Positions 1 through 9,946 of a stretch of DNA of 64,000 nucleotides are shown piece by piece (positions within the stretch are counted from its first letter, which is position 1; each line of letters opens with the position of its first letter). The notes under the pieces are model-generated. The model was not told the DNA's origin. It ran no database searches and saw only the letters and a program-made list of their open reading frames with translations. The DNA comes from Prevotella sp. GTDB taxonomy: Bacteria > Bacteroidota > Bacteroidia > Bacteroidales > Bacteroidaceae. A program made the position numbers and the translations under genes. The DNA is taken from assembly GCA_017548605.1 (NCBI GenBank), contig JAFYZT010000031.1:24091-88090 (forward strand), read 5' to 3'.

Positions 1-1
1 G

Positions 2-1345
2 GCCGTCAACGAGGTGCTCCGCGCCAAGGACGTGCTCGTGATACATGGTCCACCGGGTACGGGGAAGACGACGACCCTTGTCGAAGCCATCGACGAGACA
101 CTGCGGCGCGAAAGTCAGGTATTGGTATGCGCCCAAAGCAATATGGCCGTGGACTGGATAGCGGAGCAGCTGGTGGACCGGGGCATCAATGTGCTGCGCA
201 TCGGCAACCCTACTCGCGTCAACGATAAAATGCTCAGCTTTACGTACGAGAGGCGTTTCGAGGCCCATCCCGACTATCCCCAACTGTGGAGTATACGCAA
301 GACCATACGCGAGATGCGCGGTCAACGCCGCAAGAACGGCGAAAGCTACCACCAACGGCTCGACCGTCTGAAATCAAGAGCCACGGAGATTGAGTTGCGC
401 ATACACCATGAGCTGATGGACAGTGCACGCGTCATCGCCAGCACCTTGGTGGGCGCCGCCAACCGCCTGCTCGACGGGCAGCGTTTCGGCACCCTGTTCA
501 TCGACGAGGCGGCACAAGCCCTCGAAGCCGCCTGCTGGATACCTATCCGACGAGTGTCGCGCGTGGTCTTCGCTGGTGACCATTGCCAGTTGCCGCCCAC
601 GGTGAAGAGTATCGCCGCCCTGAAAGGCGGTCTGGGCAAGACACTCATGGAACGCATCGTGGAGAACAAGCCCGAAGTGGTGACACTTCTTCAGGTGCAA
701 TACCGTATGCGCGAAGAAATCATGCGTTTCTCGTCACGGGAGTTCTACCACGGCAAGGTAGCCACCGCGCCGCAGGTGAGCCACCGCAGCATCCTTGACT
801 ACGATGAAGCCATCACATGGATAGACACCTCCGACCGCAATTTCCATGAGGCATTCGTGGGTGAGACCTTCGGACGCATCAATAAAGAAGAGGCCGAACT
901 GACCCTTGACACCCTTGAACAATACTACGCCAGGATAGGCAAGCAACGCATCCTCGACGAGCGCATCGACGTAGGTATCATCTCACCTTACCGCGCCCAA
1001 GTGCAGTACCTCAGACGGCAGATACGCAAGAAGGAATTCTTCAAGCCCTACCGCCACCTCATCACCGTAAACACCGTTGACGGGTTCCAAGGGCAGGAAC
1101 GTGACATCATCCTCATCTCCCTTGTACGGGCCAACGATGAGGGACAGATAGGCTTCCTGCGCGACCTGCGCCGCATGAATGTGGCCATCACCCGTGCACG
1201 CATGAAACTCATCATCCTGGGCGATGCCCACACCATGACCCGACACCCCTTCTATCGACGACTGTATGAATATGTAGGGGCAGGGAGCAAGGAGCAGGAT
1301 AGGGAGCAAGGGGCAGGGGGCAAGGGGCAGGAAAATAGTCCATAA
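2..1345 (+). CDS. Superfamily 1 DNA/RNA helicase (UPF1/IGHMBP2-like), 3' part
   Basis: The frame is open to the first bases of the window, so the N-terminal part lies outside. Visible are Walker A (GPPGTGKTTT near base 50), Walker B with DEAAQA (near 505), the motif GDHCQLPPT (near 580), the Q-Y-R motif VQYRM, and the C-terminal helicase motifs VDGFQGQERD and MNVAITRARMK. This order is that of AAA_11/AAA_12 superfamily 1 helicases, which use ATP to unwind nucleic acid. The last 22 or so residues (GAGSKEQDREQG onward) are a low-complexity tail encoded by the GGAGCAAGG-type repeat that otherwise fills intergenic DNA here, so the original stop codon has probably been lost or moved. The family call is strong; the cellular role is not visible. 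Confidence 0.9.
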   Translation, partial: AVNEVLRAKDVLVIHGPPGTGKTTTLVEAIDETLRRESQVLVCAQSNMAVDWIAEQLVDRGINVLRIGNPTRVNDKMLSFTYERRFEAHPDYPQLWSIRKTIREMRGQRRKNGESYHQRLDRLKSRATEIELRIHHELMDSARVIASTLVGAANRLLDGQRFGTLFIDEAAQALEAACWIPIRRVSRVVFAGDHCQLPPTVKSIAALKGGLGKTLMERIVENKPEVVTLLQVQYRMREEIMRFSSREFYHGKVATAPQVSHRSILDYDEAITWIDTSDRNFHEAFVGETFGRINKEEAELTLDTLEQYYARIGKQRILDERIDVGIISPYRAQVQYLRRQIRKKEFFKPYRHLITVNTVDGFQGQERDIILISLVRANDEGQIGFLRDLRRMNVAITRARMKLIILGDAHTMTRHPFYRRLYEYVGAGSKEQDREQGAGGKGQENSP

Positions 1346-1405
1346 ATCCTCTTGTTTACCTTTTTACCTATTTACCCTTTTACTTTTTTACCTTTTTACC
1401 TTTCA
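1278..1405. repeat. Intergenic word repeats: GGAGCAAGG array then TTTACCTTTT array
   Basis: Bases 1278-1330 are degenerate copies of GGGAGCAAGGGGCAGG and overlap the end of the helicase frame. Bases 1351-1404 are T-rich copies of TTTACCTTTT. The same two word families recur at 53390-53480, 54200-54270 and 57290-57365 (first) and at 22150-22190 and 35745-35830 (second). Confidence 0.7.
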
Positions 1406-1408
1406 ACA

Positions 1409-1804
1409 ATGTTACAACAAGACTATATCATGCGGCTTATCCGCGAATTCATGGCTGCCCTGCAACGGTTCCTCCAGAAAAAAGAGGGAGAAGACAAGCA
1501 GGAAGCCCTCAGAGACCTGTACCGCCAATATCTGGGTGAATATGAGCTGTATCATATCACAACGATGGAAGAGGTGATGCAGTCGTTTGAACAGTTCCCC
1601 GTGGAACAACGCATCCACCGCATGGAGATGCTCGCCGAACTGTATTATGTGGAGGCCGACATGAAGTCGGAGCCCACACGCAGTGAACTGCTTCGCCGCG
1701 CCCTTTCACTCTTCCGTTTCATCGACCAGCACGGTAAGACCTATTCCTTCGACCGCGTAGCGAAAATCGACCAGATAGTAAAAACGTTGAATGTTGAAAA
1801 ATAA
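1409..1804 (+). CDS. Conserved small protein of unknown function (131 aa)
   Basis: A 131-residue soluble protein starting MLQQDYIMRLIREFM. The ATG at 1409 is preferred because the in-frame extension back to 1352 is translated from the T-rich repeat (phenylalanine and proline rich) and is not protein-like. The sequence is predicted to be almost all helical, with charged stretches (KKEGEDKQEALRD) and a C-terminal part rich in aromatic and basic residues. There is no signal peptide, membrane segment or metal motif. It resembles small helical proteins annotated as DUF6483 in gut bacteria, but this is recollection and uncertain. It sits downstream of the helicase gene and could share its transcript; the repeat between them makes that unsure. 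Confidence 0.7.
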   Translation: MLQQDYIMRLIREFMAALQRFLQKKEGEDKQEALRDLYRQYLGEYELYHITTMEEVMQSFEQFPVEQRIHRMEMLAELYYVEADMKSEPTRSELLRRALSLFRFIDQHGKTYSFDRVAKIDQIVKTLNVEK

Positions 1805-1885
1805 ACATTAAACATTGAACATGAAGGATTGGAAAGTGAAAATGGCTTTTTCTCCTCACGAATAGTCGTTTTCAGAAAAAACATG

Positions 1886-1893
1886 TACCTTTG
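1886..1893 (+). promoter_or_regulatory. Candidate -7 element TACCTTTG
   Basis: This matches the Bacteroidetes -7 consensus TAnnTTTG 26 bases before the endonuclease start at 1919. No clear TTTG -33 element is seen at the expected distance, so confidence is moderate. Confidence 0.5.
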
Positions 1894-1918
1894 TGGCCAA
1901 AGATAACTACTAACAATT

Positions 1919-4816
1919 ATGAAAAACAGAATGAATATCCTGTTTGTGGTGCTCATGGTGGCATTCACAAACGTTTGGGCACAACAGAGGCCGTACGACC
2001 GCGACACCTATTATGGCGGTGCCAACGGAAAGACAGAACGCGAATTGAAAACCGCTTTGGGAGACATCATCAAAAACCACACCAGTCTCAGTTACGGTAG
2101 TCTGAACGACTACTATTCACAGACCGACCTGCGCAGTGATGGCAAGATTTGGGATATGTATTCCGACAAGACCAACTACACCATCGACGATGCCGGCTCG
2201 GGCACCGAGGGCGCAGGTTACAACAAGGAGCACTCCGTTCCCAAGAGTTGGTTCGATAGCGACACACCCATGTATTCCGACATCATGCACATCGTGCCTG
2301 TGGACAGTTGGGTGAACTCCATGCGCAGCAACCTGCCCTATGGTGAGACGAGCAACCCCACCAAAGGGTCGAACAATATGTTCAGCAAAATAGGTCCCTG
2401 CGACAGCGGCATCGGTTACAGCGGCACCGTGTTCGAGCCTAACAACGAATATAAAGGAGACTTCGCACGTATCTATTTCTACATGGTCACTTGCTATGAG
2501 TACAAAATCATAAGCAAATCATGGAGTGGCGGCATGTTCCAGAGCGGCGCCTACCCCGCATTTCAGGATTGGGCCTTACAGATGTTGCTCCGTTGGTCGC
2601 AAGAAGACCCCGTGAGCCAGAAAGAGATAGACCGCAACAATGCCGTCTATCAGGCGCAAGGGAACCGCAACCCCTACGTTGATTTCCCCGGTCTGGAGCA
2701 GTTGGTATGGGGTGACAAGACCGACGTGGCGTTCTACAGCAATAATTATTCTGCAGGCACGGTTGAATTGGTGGCCACACCGACCATCTATCCTACCTCG
2801 GGCACCTACATTGGTGAGCAGACCGTCACCATTACTTGTAGCACTGAAGGAGCCACTATCCACTATACCACCGACGGCACGATGCCCACGGCAACGAGCG
2901 ACATATACAATGAGCCTTTCACCGTGAGCGAGAGCACCGTCGTCAAAGCTATCGCCATTCTCAACGATGCCAGCAGTCGCATCGCCTCCGTGGTCATCTC
3001 TATCAAGGATGGTGGCAGCGAGATTGTGGAAGGCACCATCTGGTCAGAAGATTTCACGGGCTATCCCGCAGAAACCAACGTCGCCGATGTGGTGAATGTC
3101 GCCGCCGTATATTCCTCCGGCGACAATGGTCAATATACAAAATTGTACGGTGACAACAATGCCGGTGGCGAGGCTCCTGAACTGCTTGTTCCAAGAAGCG
3201 ACCGCAACTCCTACTTCCAGGCCGAAATCAGTCTCGGTGGCGCAAGCGGCAACCTTACATTGACATTTAACGCCAACAACAAAAACCTCTTATTGACGAC
3301 AACCACCGAGGGTGTGACCATCGAAAACTATACGTATGTTTCCACCGACAAGAAATATACCTTCCCCATCACGGTGGCCGCAGGTGTCAGTACGATGACA
3401 CTGAAGTTCGAGACAACCAATAAGAGTAATACCCGCGTTGATAATTTCCTCCTGGTGGCACCTGTGGAACAGGAACTGATACCTGTTGAATTGGCATTCA
3501 GCAGCAGCGAGGTCACTGCCACACTGGGCGAAGACTTCACAGAGCCCACACTGAACATTACACCGAGCGATGCCAACATCACCGTCACTTACAGCAGTGA
3601 CAACACCGAGGTGGCCACCGTGAACCCCACGACGGGCGAGGTGACACTTGTGGGTGAGGGAGCAGCCAACATCATCGCCTCGTTCGAGGGCGACGACACC
3701 TATATGGAAGCAGAGGATGCCACCTACCTGCTCATCGTCAGCGCACAGCAGACGACACCCGTCACAGGCGAAGGCATCTTTGCGAAAATCAGCAGCACCG
3801 AAGACTTGGAGGCTGACAAGAATTACCTATTGGTGTATGAAGCCACACCCGTGGCCTATGCCGGCTATGACAACACATGGGGCCTGTCCACCAACGTGAC
3901 TATCAGCAACGGCACCATTGACATGGACGATGATGCCAACGCAGAAGCCCATGTGCTCGTCTTGCAGCAGACGGAAAACGGCAACTGGACCATCAAGGAC
4001 GGCAATTTCTACTTGGCTCTTACCCAGGACAGGAACACCCTTGCCACACAGACCTCTGCTACCGCAGCGGGAACAAAATGGACGATTTCATTTACCGATG
4101 GTCAAGCCTATATCAAGAATGTGGAACATCCCGACTATTACCTGCAATACAATAGTGAAAACACTTATCTGAAATTCCGCTGCTATAAGGGCACACAGAA
4201 ATATCCTGCCCTCTATAAAGAGCAGGAGAACGAAGAGGTGACACTTACCATCGGTAGTGCCGGCGTGGCCACCTTCGCCAGCAACTACGACCTCGACTTC
4301 ACGGATGTCACGGGCATGAAAGCATATATCGCCAGCGGCTTCAATCCGAAGACGGGCAAACTGGTACTCACCCGTGTGAAAAAGGTGCCAGCAGGTACGG
4401 GACTATTCATCAAGGGCACGGCAGGCACATACACCATCCCGATGAACGCAACTTCGATGTGTTACGCGAACCTGCTCGAGGGCGTGACAGAAGACATTTC
4501 CTTAGCACCTACTACAGACGACATGACGAATTTCATTCTGGCAAATGGCTCACACGGTATCGGTTTCTACAAACTCTCGAAGGAGGTAACCGTCAATGCC
4601 GGGAAGGCTTACTTGGCTCTGCCCACCATGTCTATAGGGAATCTGGCCAACGGCATCATGCTGGAAATTGAGGATGAAACGACTTCGTCAATTACAAATG
4701 ACGAGATACGAATATCGAACGACGGCGTTTGGTACACACTTGACGGCAGGAAACTTAACGGCGAGCCGACACAGAAAGGTGTGTATATCGTGAATGGCAG
4801 GAAGGTGGTGAAGTAA
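1919..4816 (+). CDS. Secreted endonuclease I family protein with chitobiase-like, Ig-like and C-terminal sorting domains
   Basis: A 965-residue exported protein. Residues 1-21 are a signal peptide (MKNRMNILFVVLMVAFTNVWA). Residues about 30-265 match endonuclease I/Bsn-type extracellular nucleases, with the core EHSVPKSWF near residue 104 (catalytic His, metal-binding region) and MHIVPVDSWVNSMRSN. Next come a chitobiase C-terminal-like domain (about 285-360, TIHYTTDGTMPT), a beta-rich region (about 375-515), a bacterial Ig-like domain (about 520-610) and a further beta-rich region. The end, YTLDGRKLNG then GVYIVNGRKVVK, is the tail seen on type IX secretion cargo. It probably cuts extracellular DNA or RNA on the cell surface or outside the cell. 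The nuclease family is firm; the secretion route is inferred from the tail. It converges on the large protein at 5059-9507. Confidence 0.88.
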   Translation: MKNRMNILFVVLMVAFTNVWAQQRPYDRDTYYGGANGKTERELKTALGDIIKNHTSLSYGSLNDYYSQTDLRSDGKIWDMYSDKTNYTIDDAGSGTEGAGYNKEHSVPKSWFDSDTPMYSDIMHIVPVDSWVNSMRSNLPYGETSNPTKGSNNMFSKIGPCDSGIGYSGTVFEPNNEYKGDFARIYFYMVTCYEYKIISKSWSGGMFQSGAYPAFQDWALQMLLRWSQEDPVSQKEIDRNNAVYQAQGNRNPYVDFPGLEQLVWGDKTDVAFYSNNYSAGTVELVATPTIYPTSGTYIGEQTVTITCSTEGATIHYTTDGTMPTATSDIYNEPFTVSESTVVKAIAILNDASSRIASVVISIKDGGSEIVEGTIWSEDFTGYPAETNVADVVNVAAVYSSGDNGQYTKLYGDNNAGGEAPELLVPRSDRNSYFQAEISLGGASGNLTLTFNANNKNLLLTTTTEGVTIENYTYVSTDKKYTFPITVAAGVSTMTLKFETTNKSNTRVDNFLLVAPVEQELIPVELAFSSSEVTATLGEDFTEPTLNITPSDANITVTYSSDNTEVATVNPTTGEVTLVGEGAANIIASFEGDDTYMEAEDATYLLIVSAQQTTPVTGEGIFAKISSTEDLEADKNYLLVYEATPVAYAGYDNTWGLSTNVTISNGTIDMDDDANAEAHVLVLQQTENGNWTIKDGNFYLALTQDRNTLATQTSATAAGTKWTISFTDGQAYIKNVEHPDYYLQYNSENTYLKFRCYKGTQKYPALYKEQENEEVTLTIGSAGVATFASNYDLDFTDVTGMKAYIASGFNPKTGKLVLTRVKKVPAGTGLFIKGTAGTYTIPMNATSMCYANLLEGVTEDISLAPTTDDMTNFILANGSHGIGFYKLSKEVTVNAGKAYLALPTMSIGNLANGIMLEIEDETTSSITNDEIRISNDGVWYTLDGRKLNGEPTQKGVYIVNGRKVVK

Positions 4817-4842
4817 CGGTTAAGGAGTTAAGGAGTTAAGAA

Positions 4843-4990
4843 GTTAAGGAGTTAAGCCAAATCACAAGGTGTAAAAGACTTCATGGACTGAGTTAAGGAG
4901 TTAAGCCAAATCACAAGGTGTAAAAGACTTCATGGACTGAGTTAAGGAGTTAAGCCAAATGCACAAGGTGTAAAAGACTTCATGGACTGA
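4843..4990. repeat. Three tandem 49-base repeats
   Basis: The unit starts GTTAAGGAGTTAAGCC and ends GACTTCATGGACTGA. Copies lie at 4843-4891, 4892-4940 and 4941-4990; the third has one extra G. They are preceded by shorter GTTAAGGA words from 4819. There is no reading frame. They lie between convergent genes, just before the terminator. Confidence 0.9.
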
Positions 4991-5003
4991 GTAAGAACCA
5001 GAA

Positions 5004-5038
5004 AAACGGGGGATGCAAATGATTTGCATCCCCCGTTT
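5004..5038. terminator. Bidirectional hairpin terminator
   Basis: A 17-base inverted repeat (AAACGGGGGATGCAAAT and its complement) around one central base, with A/T at both ends. It separates two convergent genes and could end transcription from both sides. Confidence 0.85.
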
Positions 5039-5058
5039 GATATTGGACTAAGTGATGA

Positions 5059-8000
5059 TTACTTCACCAGCACTTTCTTGCCATTGACCACATAGATACC
5101 TCTCAGTCCGTCGAGGCTATTAGCCTGGCTGCGTACCAGCTTGCCATCGATGGAGTAAATATCCACGGGCTGACCGTTAACAGAAATCTGCTCGATGCCT
5201 GTTGCCACGGTAACAGTTGTTGTAACGGGCTTCGACTCATTACCACCATAGACAGCGGTCACGCTGATGGTATGATCGCCAACCGAAACAGCATCAGAAT
5301 CAATGGTGTAGTCTGTAGCGTCGCCATCGGCAGTGCCAATCAGTTCACCATCGAGGTAGATGTTGTAGGAGTCAACGCTTCCGCCACCAACCAGATAGGT
5401 GATGTCGTCAACCACGAGTATAAACTGGTCAGTCACATTGAAGTGACGAATAGCGACATAGCCATTAGCACCAGCGAAAGAACTCAGGTCGGCCGAGTAC
5501 TCTGTCATTTCACCAGTAGCAATGAATTCTTCAGAAACCTGGGTGTAGGAATCGGTATCAGTGGGATCACCGGTAGTAGCAAATACTGCGAAGTGCTCTG
5601 CTGCCCAGCTGGCATCCTGACCGACAGCCCAGAATGTGAAGTTACCATTGAGAATGGCCTGCGGAGAAATAAGCCAGTTATCAGGTGTCAGGGCTGAGCC
5701 TGTATCATTACTGAAGCTTTCTGATGAGACAGTTCCCAGACCACTGTGGGTAGACAAGTTCTTACCATCATCGGCATTGATGTGATGATTCCAATTGAAG
5801 CCGTCACCATCTTTATCTACAGCTGTCCAGCCACCAAAGTCAGTCTCGAAGTCTTCGGTTACTTCCTGGCTGCTACCAGTAGCAGGAGCAGTCCAGCTCA
5901 CGTTGACACCACCTTCTTCATTCTCAACAGCGGTCAAATCGGTCGGACCTGCGTTAGTAGACTCAATGATGCTGATGATTGTCTCAGCCACGTTATCATC
6001 GGGAACCAGGTCGTTCTCATAATCAACCTCAACGGTGATAGCCACATCGGCGGCTTCGTCGAAGATGGAGGTAGCCAACTCAGCAGTAAATTCCTTCGTC
6101 TTGAACGGATCAAGTGTCTCGCTGACGGTCTGGTTCAACAGTTCCTTGTCGCCAGCCTTAACGGTAACAGTATAACCCGATGCAGCAAACTCACCTTCGT
6201 TCTTCACCGTAGCGGTGATGGTGGCAGTCTTACCGGCGGTCACCGTCTTCGGAGCATTGACAGCAGCCGAGAGGTTGTACTCATAGAGGTCGGCAATACG
6301 GATATTGTCAATGTACAACAAATCTCCATAGTCATAAATATACTCATAAGTACTCCAGTCGATATCGACGATGGTCTCGTTTACGAAGTTGGCACTCAGA
6401 CCAATCTGAGCATAACGTCCATCCCTGAGCGATGAGAGCGGCACCTTGACAGTGGTGTATTCACTGGTCACAGACACGGTCTGAAGATCGGTCATTTCAG
6501 CACCCTCAACAGAGCCTTTCACTTTCATAGAAGTGATGCCAGTACCCTTCACGTCGAAGAGCAATGTGGGATTAGCGGCGGACTTAAGATTCAGTTTACC
6601 AGAATCGAAGCTTACCTCACCGGGTTCCTCAACAAACATCATAAGGGCAACATCGTCGCCATCGGTAGCATCTTCAGAAACACCGAGGTCAGCTTCAGAA
6701 GACCAGTAGTAATGTAACTGTTTTCCTGTAAAGCCTTCTATCACTGGCAAATCATAAGGAGCACCGACGAGCAACCAGGCAGCCATGACATCTTGGCTTT
6801 CACCCGTCGCGTTGGCTGTCTGCAAGCCCCAATACTCATAACCCTGCTCACCTTCGTCGGTGTTATAGGTAACATCATAGGTATCGCCATCGCGCACGGT
6901 GCCGATAACCTCATCCAGCACGAGTTGCTGACCTAACCAAGTTTCCTCAATTTTGGTACTCCAAACGTAATAGTCAACATCGGCGGGGTTCACATAACCA
7001 CCGTTGACACCAACGTCGCCTACCTTGTCCCAGGTAAGGGTTACCTTGGTCTCATTGTCGGCAGCAGCGAAATTCTCAGCAGCAACAGGAATATCCTGAC
7101 CGATGAATACCGTCACCTTCTCGCTCTTCACACCTTTGCCAGAAGCATTGTAAGGAATGGCCTGATAGGTGTAGGTTCCAGCAGCAGTCACATTGTCGGT
7201 AAAGTTTACCGTAGCACCTGGAGCCACATCAGTAGCAGTGTAAACCACTACGTCATCGCGGTAAATCTCAATCTGAGTCAGGTTGTCGGTCAGTGCAGAG
7301 CCGTCAACAGCCGTTGTAGGAGCTGTTACAGTTACATCAGCCGTCAAAGCACCTGTAGCATCGGGAGTGACCTCGAGCACGGCAATGGCAGGAGCGGTAG
7401 GCTCAGCACCGGCATCAATCGTCAGACTGTTCACATACAGCTTATACATGTCGGGATCACTGATGGCATGGATAGCAACATAGTAAAGACCGTCTTCGGC
7501 AACAGAGAATGAACTTTCAAAGTCTTCCGCAGCAGTGGAAGTCACATCCGTGGGATTCATAATCGTGGTGCTCAGACCGGCAGCAGTGGCCTCTTTACCC
7601 AGTTTCACCTCGAAACGCTCGGGCCAAGAGGCAGAAGAACTATTGGCATTGACAATCAATGCGTAGTTCTTGCCAGCATAAAGACGGATAGCAGATGTAA
7701 CAAGGTAGTCATCGGCTGTTGCACTAGCACTATAGGAATAATATGTTCCACCGCTAAACTGCCATGTCTTACCATCGGCATTGGCATCGATAACAGTGAA
7801 GACATCAAGACAACCTTCCTGAGTCAGGTCAACGGTATAAGGTACTTCGATGATACCCGTGATGCTCACGGTCACTTCTTCGCTCAAAGCACCTGCACCC
7901 GCAGCGTTGGAAGCGACCACCTGATAGGTGTGGCTGCCTATGTTAAGTCCTGATTCGTTGTTGTCAACGAATGTCTGCTCCGAACCGGGAACCACATCGG

Positions 8001-9507
8001 TCAGCGTAGTGATGACTGCACCGTCGCGCAAGATGTCAATGGAAAGATTCTCCGTCAGGGCTTCGCCAACAGCGTTCGTGGCAGGTGCCGTGAAGGTAAT
8101 GGTAGCCTCTACCACATTCTCTGTGGGAGTAACCGCCAAGTCAGTAACCATACCGGGAACGTTAGGATTGGATTCCTCGATAGTGAAATTATCAACAATA
8201 AGGTAATACATATCCTTATCGGAGATGGCATGGATACCGAAATAGTAATTGCCCGACTCGCTAACTGTCACGGCAACGTTTTCCAAAGTCTTATATTCAT
8301 CTTTCCAAGTTACATCCGTTGAGTAGATGACAGCAGTAGTCATGGCAGCAACCGTAGCAGCATTGCCCATCTTCATCTCCACACGCTCAGGATAAGAAGT
8401 TGATTGAGCCCTTGTATCGAAAGCAACGCGATAGGTCTTGCCTGCCTCAAGCTTGATGGCCGGAGAAATCAGCCAGTCGTCAGCATCAGCACTGGAGTTA
8501 TAGGGATTGTAAGCATATCCGTTGGCATTGAACTGCCAGGTCTTGCCGTCGTTATTAGCATCGATGATCGTGAATGAGGCCTGCTCACCAGCATCACCGA
8601 AACCATTGCTGTACGGAACTTCAGCCTCAGTAACTACGGTGAGAGCAGTCCATACGGTCTCGTAGTTGCCATAACCAGACCATGAGTCGTCATCATCCCA
8701 GAAGACACCCATGAAATAGGATTCAATTCCTTCGGTATAACCAGCCGTACCCTCCAGGGAAATCTTGTCTCCATCGATGGTGAAAGTGAAAGCATCAGCA
8801 TGAGCATCATCAACCGACACACTACCTTCTGTATCGACATGGGCCCATCGTATGCTAGTCGTAGTAAAATACTGTGTACTTTCATAATACAACGGTTGGT
8901 TGGCGGGGATAGTGATGGTGTTTCCCGATTTGGTACCTTTCACCCAAACACCAGACTCATAGAAAGCAACGATGTCCTTGACGTAAACTGTACCGTCACT
9001 GCACTCCACAACTTCCACGGAGCCTGACTGTTCGCCAATATACAAGGTCCCGCTGGAGACATAGTAACCACCACCGGAACGGGAATAAGTCTTTGACTCA
9101 CCCGCAGCAGGAGTAATGATAATACCATGTTCATCCGTCACCTCACCTTCAGCGGCACCGGCCTTGCGCGGCGAACGGCCTGTAGAAGGGATATTCACGT
9201 TACGCATGCTCTGTCCCTTGAGCGAAACAGCCTTGCCTACAGGAGCATTCTCCTGACGGGCCTCAGTCTGTGTTGCCACAGGGGCAGGGGTCTGTTGTAA
9301 CTGCGACGGTGCACGGAAGGCGATACCCTCCTGCGTGTCAGTAGCTTTCAGCTGGGCTGCCCGCACAGCTTCAGGCGATTGTAAGGTCAGGCGCTGAGGT
9401 GTCTCAATCCTCTTTGCAGCCGCTTTCTTCTGAAGCGTCTGCGCCTGAACCGGTACGGCGAGCACAAAGGCTGCCAATACCAAAAGGTTCGTAAATGTTT
9501 TTCTCAT
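5059..9507 (-). CDS. Large secreted multidomain protein with cleaved-adhesin/choice-of-anchor modules
   Basis: A 1482-residue exported protein with a signal peptide at 1-22 (ending VPVQAQ) and a Q/A/P-rich stretch to about 115. It has at least three beta-sandwich modules of the cleaved-adhesin or choice-of-anchor J type: each has FTVIDANxDGKTWQF or similar, then DDWLISPAIKL and AGKTYR. They lie near residues 305-450, 560-705 and 1230-1390. Fibronectin III-like linkers lie between (about 455-555, 710-805, 1200), and a CARDB-like domain is near 1110-1200. The last 50 residues (IEQISVNGQPVDIYSIDGK, then GIYVVNGKKVLVK) form a type IX sorting-like tail. Such modules occur in gingipain haemagglutinin regions and are thought to bind host or polysaccharide ligands. 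No catalytic domain is seen, so an adhesin role is inferred. Codon use is like the neighbours. Confidence 0.85.
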   Translation of the reverse strand: MRKTFTNLLVLAAFVLAVPVQAQTLQKKAAAKRIETPQRLTLQSPEAVRAAQLKATDTQEGIAFRAPSQLQQTPAPVATQTEARQENAPVGKAVSLKGQSMRNVNIPSTGRSPRKAGAAEGEVTDEHGIIITPAAGESKTYSRSGGGYYVSSGTLYIGEQSGSVEVVECSDGTVYVKDIVAFYESGVWVKGTKSGNTITIPANQPLYYESTQYFTTTSIRWAHVDTEGSVSVDDAHADAFTFTIDGDKISLEGTAGYTEGIESYFMGVFWDDDDSWSGYGNYETVWTALTVVTEAEVPYSNGFGDAGEQASFTIIDANNDGKTWQFNANGYAYNPYNSSADADDWLISPAIKLEAGKTYRVAFDTRAQSTSYPERVEMKMGNAATVAAMTTAVIYSTDVTWKDEYKTLENVAVTVSESGNYYFGIHAISDKDMYYLIVDNFTIEESNPNVPGMVTDLAVTPTENVVEATITFTAPATNAVGEALTENLSIDILRDGAVITTLTDVVPGSEQTFVDNNESGLNIGSHTYQVVASNAAGAGALSEEVTVSITGIIEVPYTVDLTQEGCLDVFTVIDANADGKTWQFSGGTYYSYSASATADDYLVTSAIRLYAGKNYALIVNANSSSASWPERFEVKLGKEATAAGLSTTIMNPTDVTSTAAEDFESSFSVAEDGLYYVAIHAISDPDMYKLYVNSLTIDAGAEPTAPAIAVLEVTPDATGALTADVTVTAPTTAVDGSALTDNLTQIEIYRDDVVVYTATDVAPGATVNFTDNVTAAGTYTYQAIPYNASGKGVKSEKVTVFIGQDIPVAAENFAAADNETKVTLTWDKVGDVGVNGGYVNPADVDYYVWSTKIEETWLGQQLVLDEVIGTVRDGDTYDVTYNTDEGEQGYEYWGLQTANATGESQDVMAAWLLVGAPYDLPVIEGFTGKQLHYYWSSEADLGVSEDATDGDDVALMMFVEEPGEVSFDSGKLNLKSAANPTLLFDVKGTGITSMKVKGSVEGAEMTDLQTVSVTSEYTTVKVPLSSLRDGRYAQIGLSANFVNETIVDIDWSTYEYIYDYGDLLYIDNIRIADLYEYNLSAAVNAPKTVTAGKTATITATVKNEGEFAASGYTVTVKAGDKELLNQTVSETLDPFKTKEFTAELATSIFDEAADVAITVEVDYENDLVPDDNVAETIISIIESTNAGPTDLTAVENEEGGVNVSWTAPATGSSQEVTEDFETDFGGWTAVDKDGDGFNWNHHINADDGKNLSTHSGLGTVSSESFSNDTGSALTPDNWLISPQAILNGNFTFWAVGQDASWAAEHFAVFATTGDPTDTDSYTQVSEEFIATGEMTEYSADLSSFAGANGYVAIRHFNVTDQFILVVDDITYLVGGGSVDSYNIYLDGELIGTADGDATDYTIDSDAVSVGDHTISVTAVYGGNESKPVTTTVTVATGIEQISVNGQPVDIYSIDGKLVRSQANSLDGLRGIYVVNGKKVLVK

Positions 9508-9718
9508 ATAAGATAATTTATGTTAGAAATAAAAAAAAGACAAAACCCTCTACGGTCCGTTGAACCGTGTAATGTGAAAATAGACGATATTACATGAACA
9601 GCGAGCACAGATGGTTTTGGCGGTTAAAGCCCCAATAAACACATCTAACTTACTATGTATCAATCATCAAAGAATTCCTTATATTATTAGGTCATCATCT
9701 ACATTTGCAAATATTCAG

Positions 9719-9726
9719 CAAATTTA
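9719..9726 (-). promoter_or_regulatory. Candidate -7 element for the large adhesin-like gene
   Basis: CAAATTTA on the plus strand reads TAAATTTG on the minus strand. It lies about 210 bases before the start at 9507, giving a long leader. The 439-base gap 9508-9946 holds no gene. Confidence 0.45.
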
Positions 9727-9776
9727 CGAGATTTGTATGAATTTACAAAATTTTCTCTGTTTTTTTTTATAATTCA

Positions 9777-9784
9777 TACTTTTG
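9777..9784 (+). promoter_or_regulatory. Candidate upstream -7 element TACTTTTG
   Basis: A good TAnnTTTG match 163 bases before the C10 protease start. The -33 region is only T-rich. It may act with the nearer element at 9864. Confidence 0.4.
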
Positions 9785-9840
9785 CAGGGGGAAAAAGGAT
9801 AAATTATTTAACAACGACATGAAAAAAAACGGATTTTCTT

Positions 9841-9871
9841 TTTGTACTTCGCCTACCTTATATTAATTTTG
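9841..9871 (+). promoter_or_regulatory. Candidate promoter of the C10 protease gene
   Basis: TTTG at 9841-9844 is followed after 19 bases by TAATTTTG at 9864-9871. This is the full Bacteroidetes -33/-7 layout, 75 bases before the start at 9947. Confidence 0.6.
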
Positions 9872-9946
9872 CAACGAAATTCGAAAAAAATACATTTTAG
9901 GTGAAAAAACACACATCTTTCCACCTTTAATCTTAACAACTTGCAA

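Noticed and set aside
4843-4990. CRISPR-like repeats
   Set aside because: The 49-base units are directly adjacent with no spacers, and there are no cas genes in the window.
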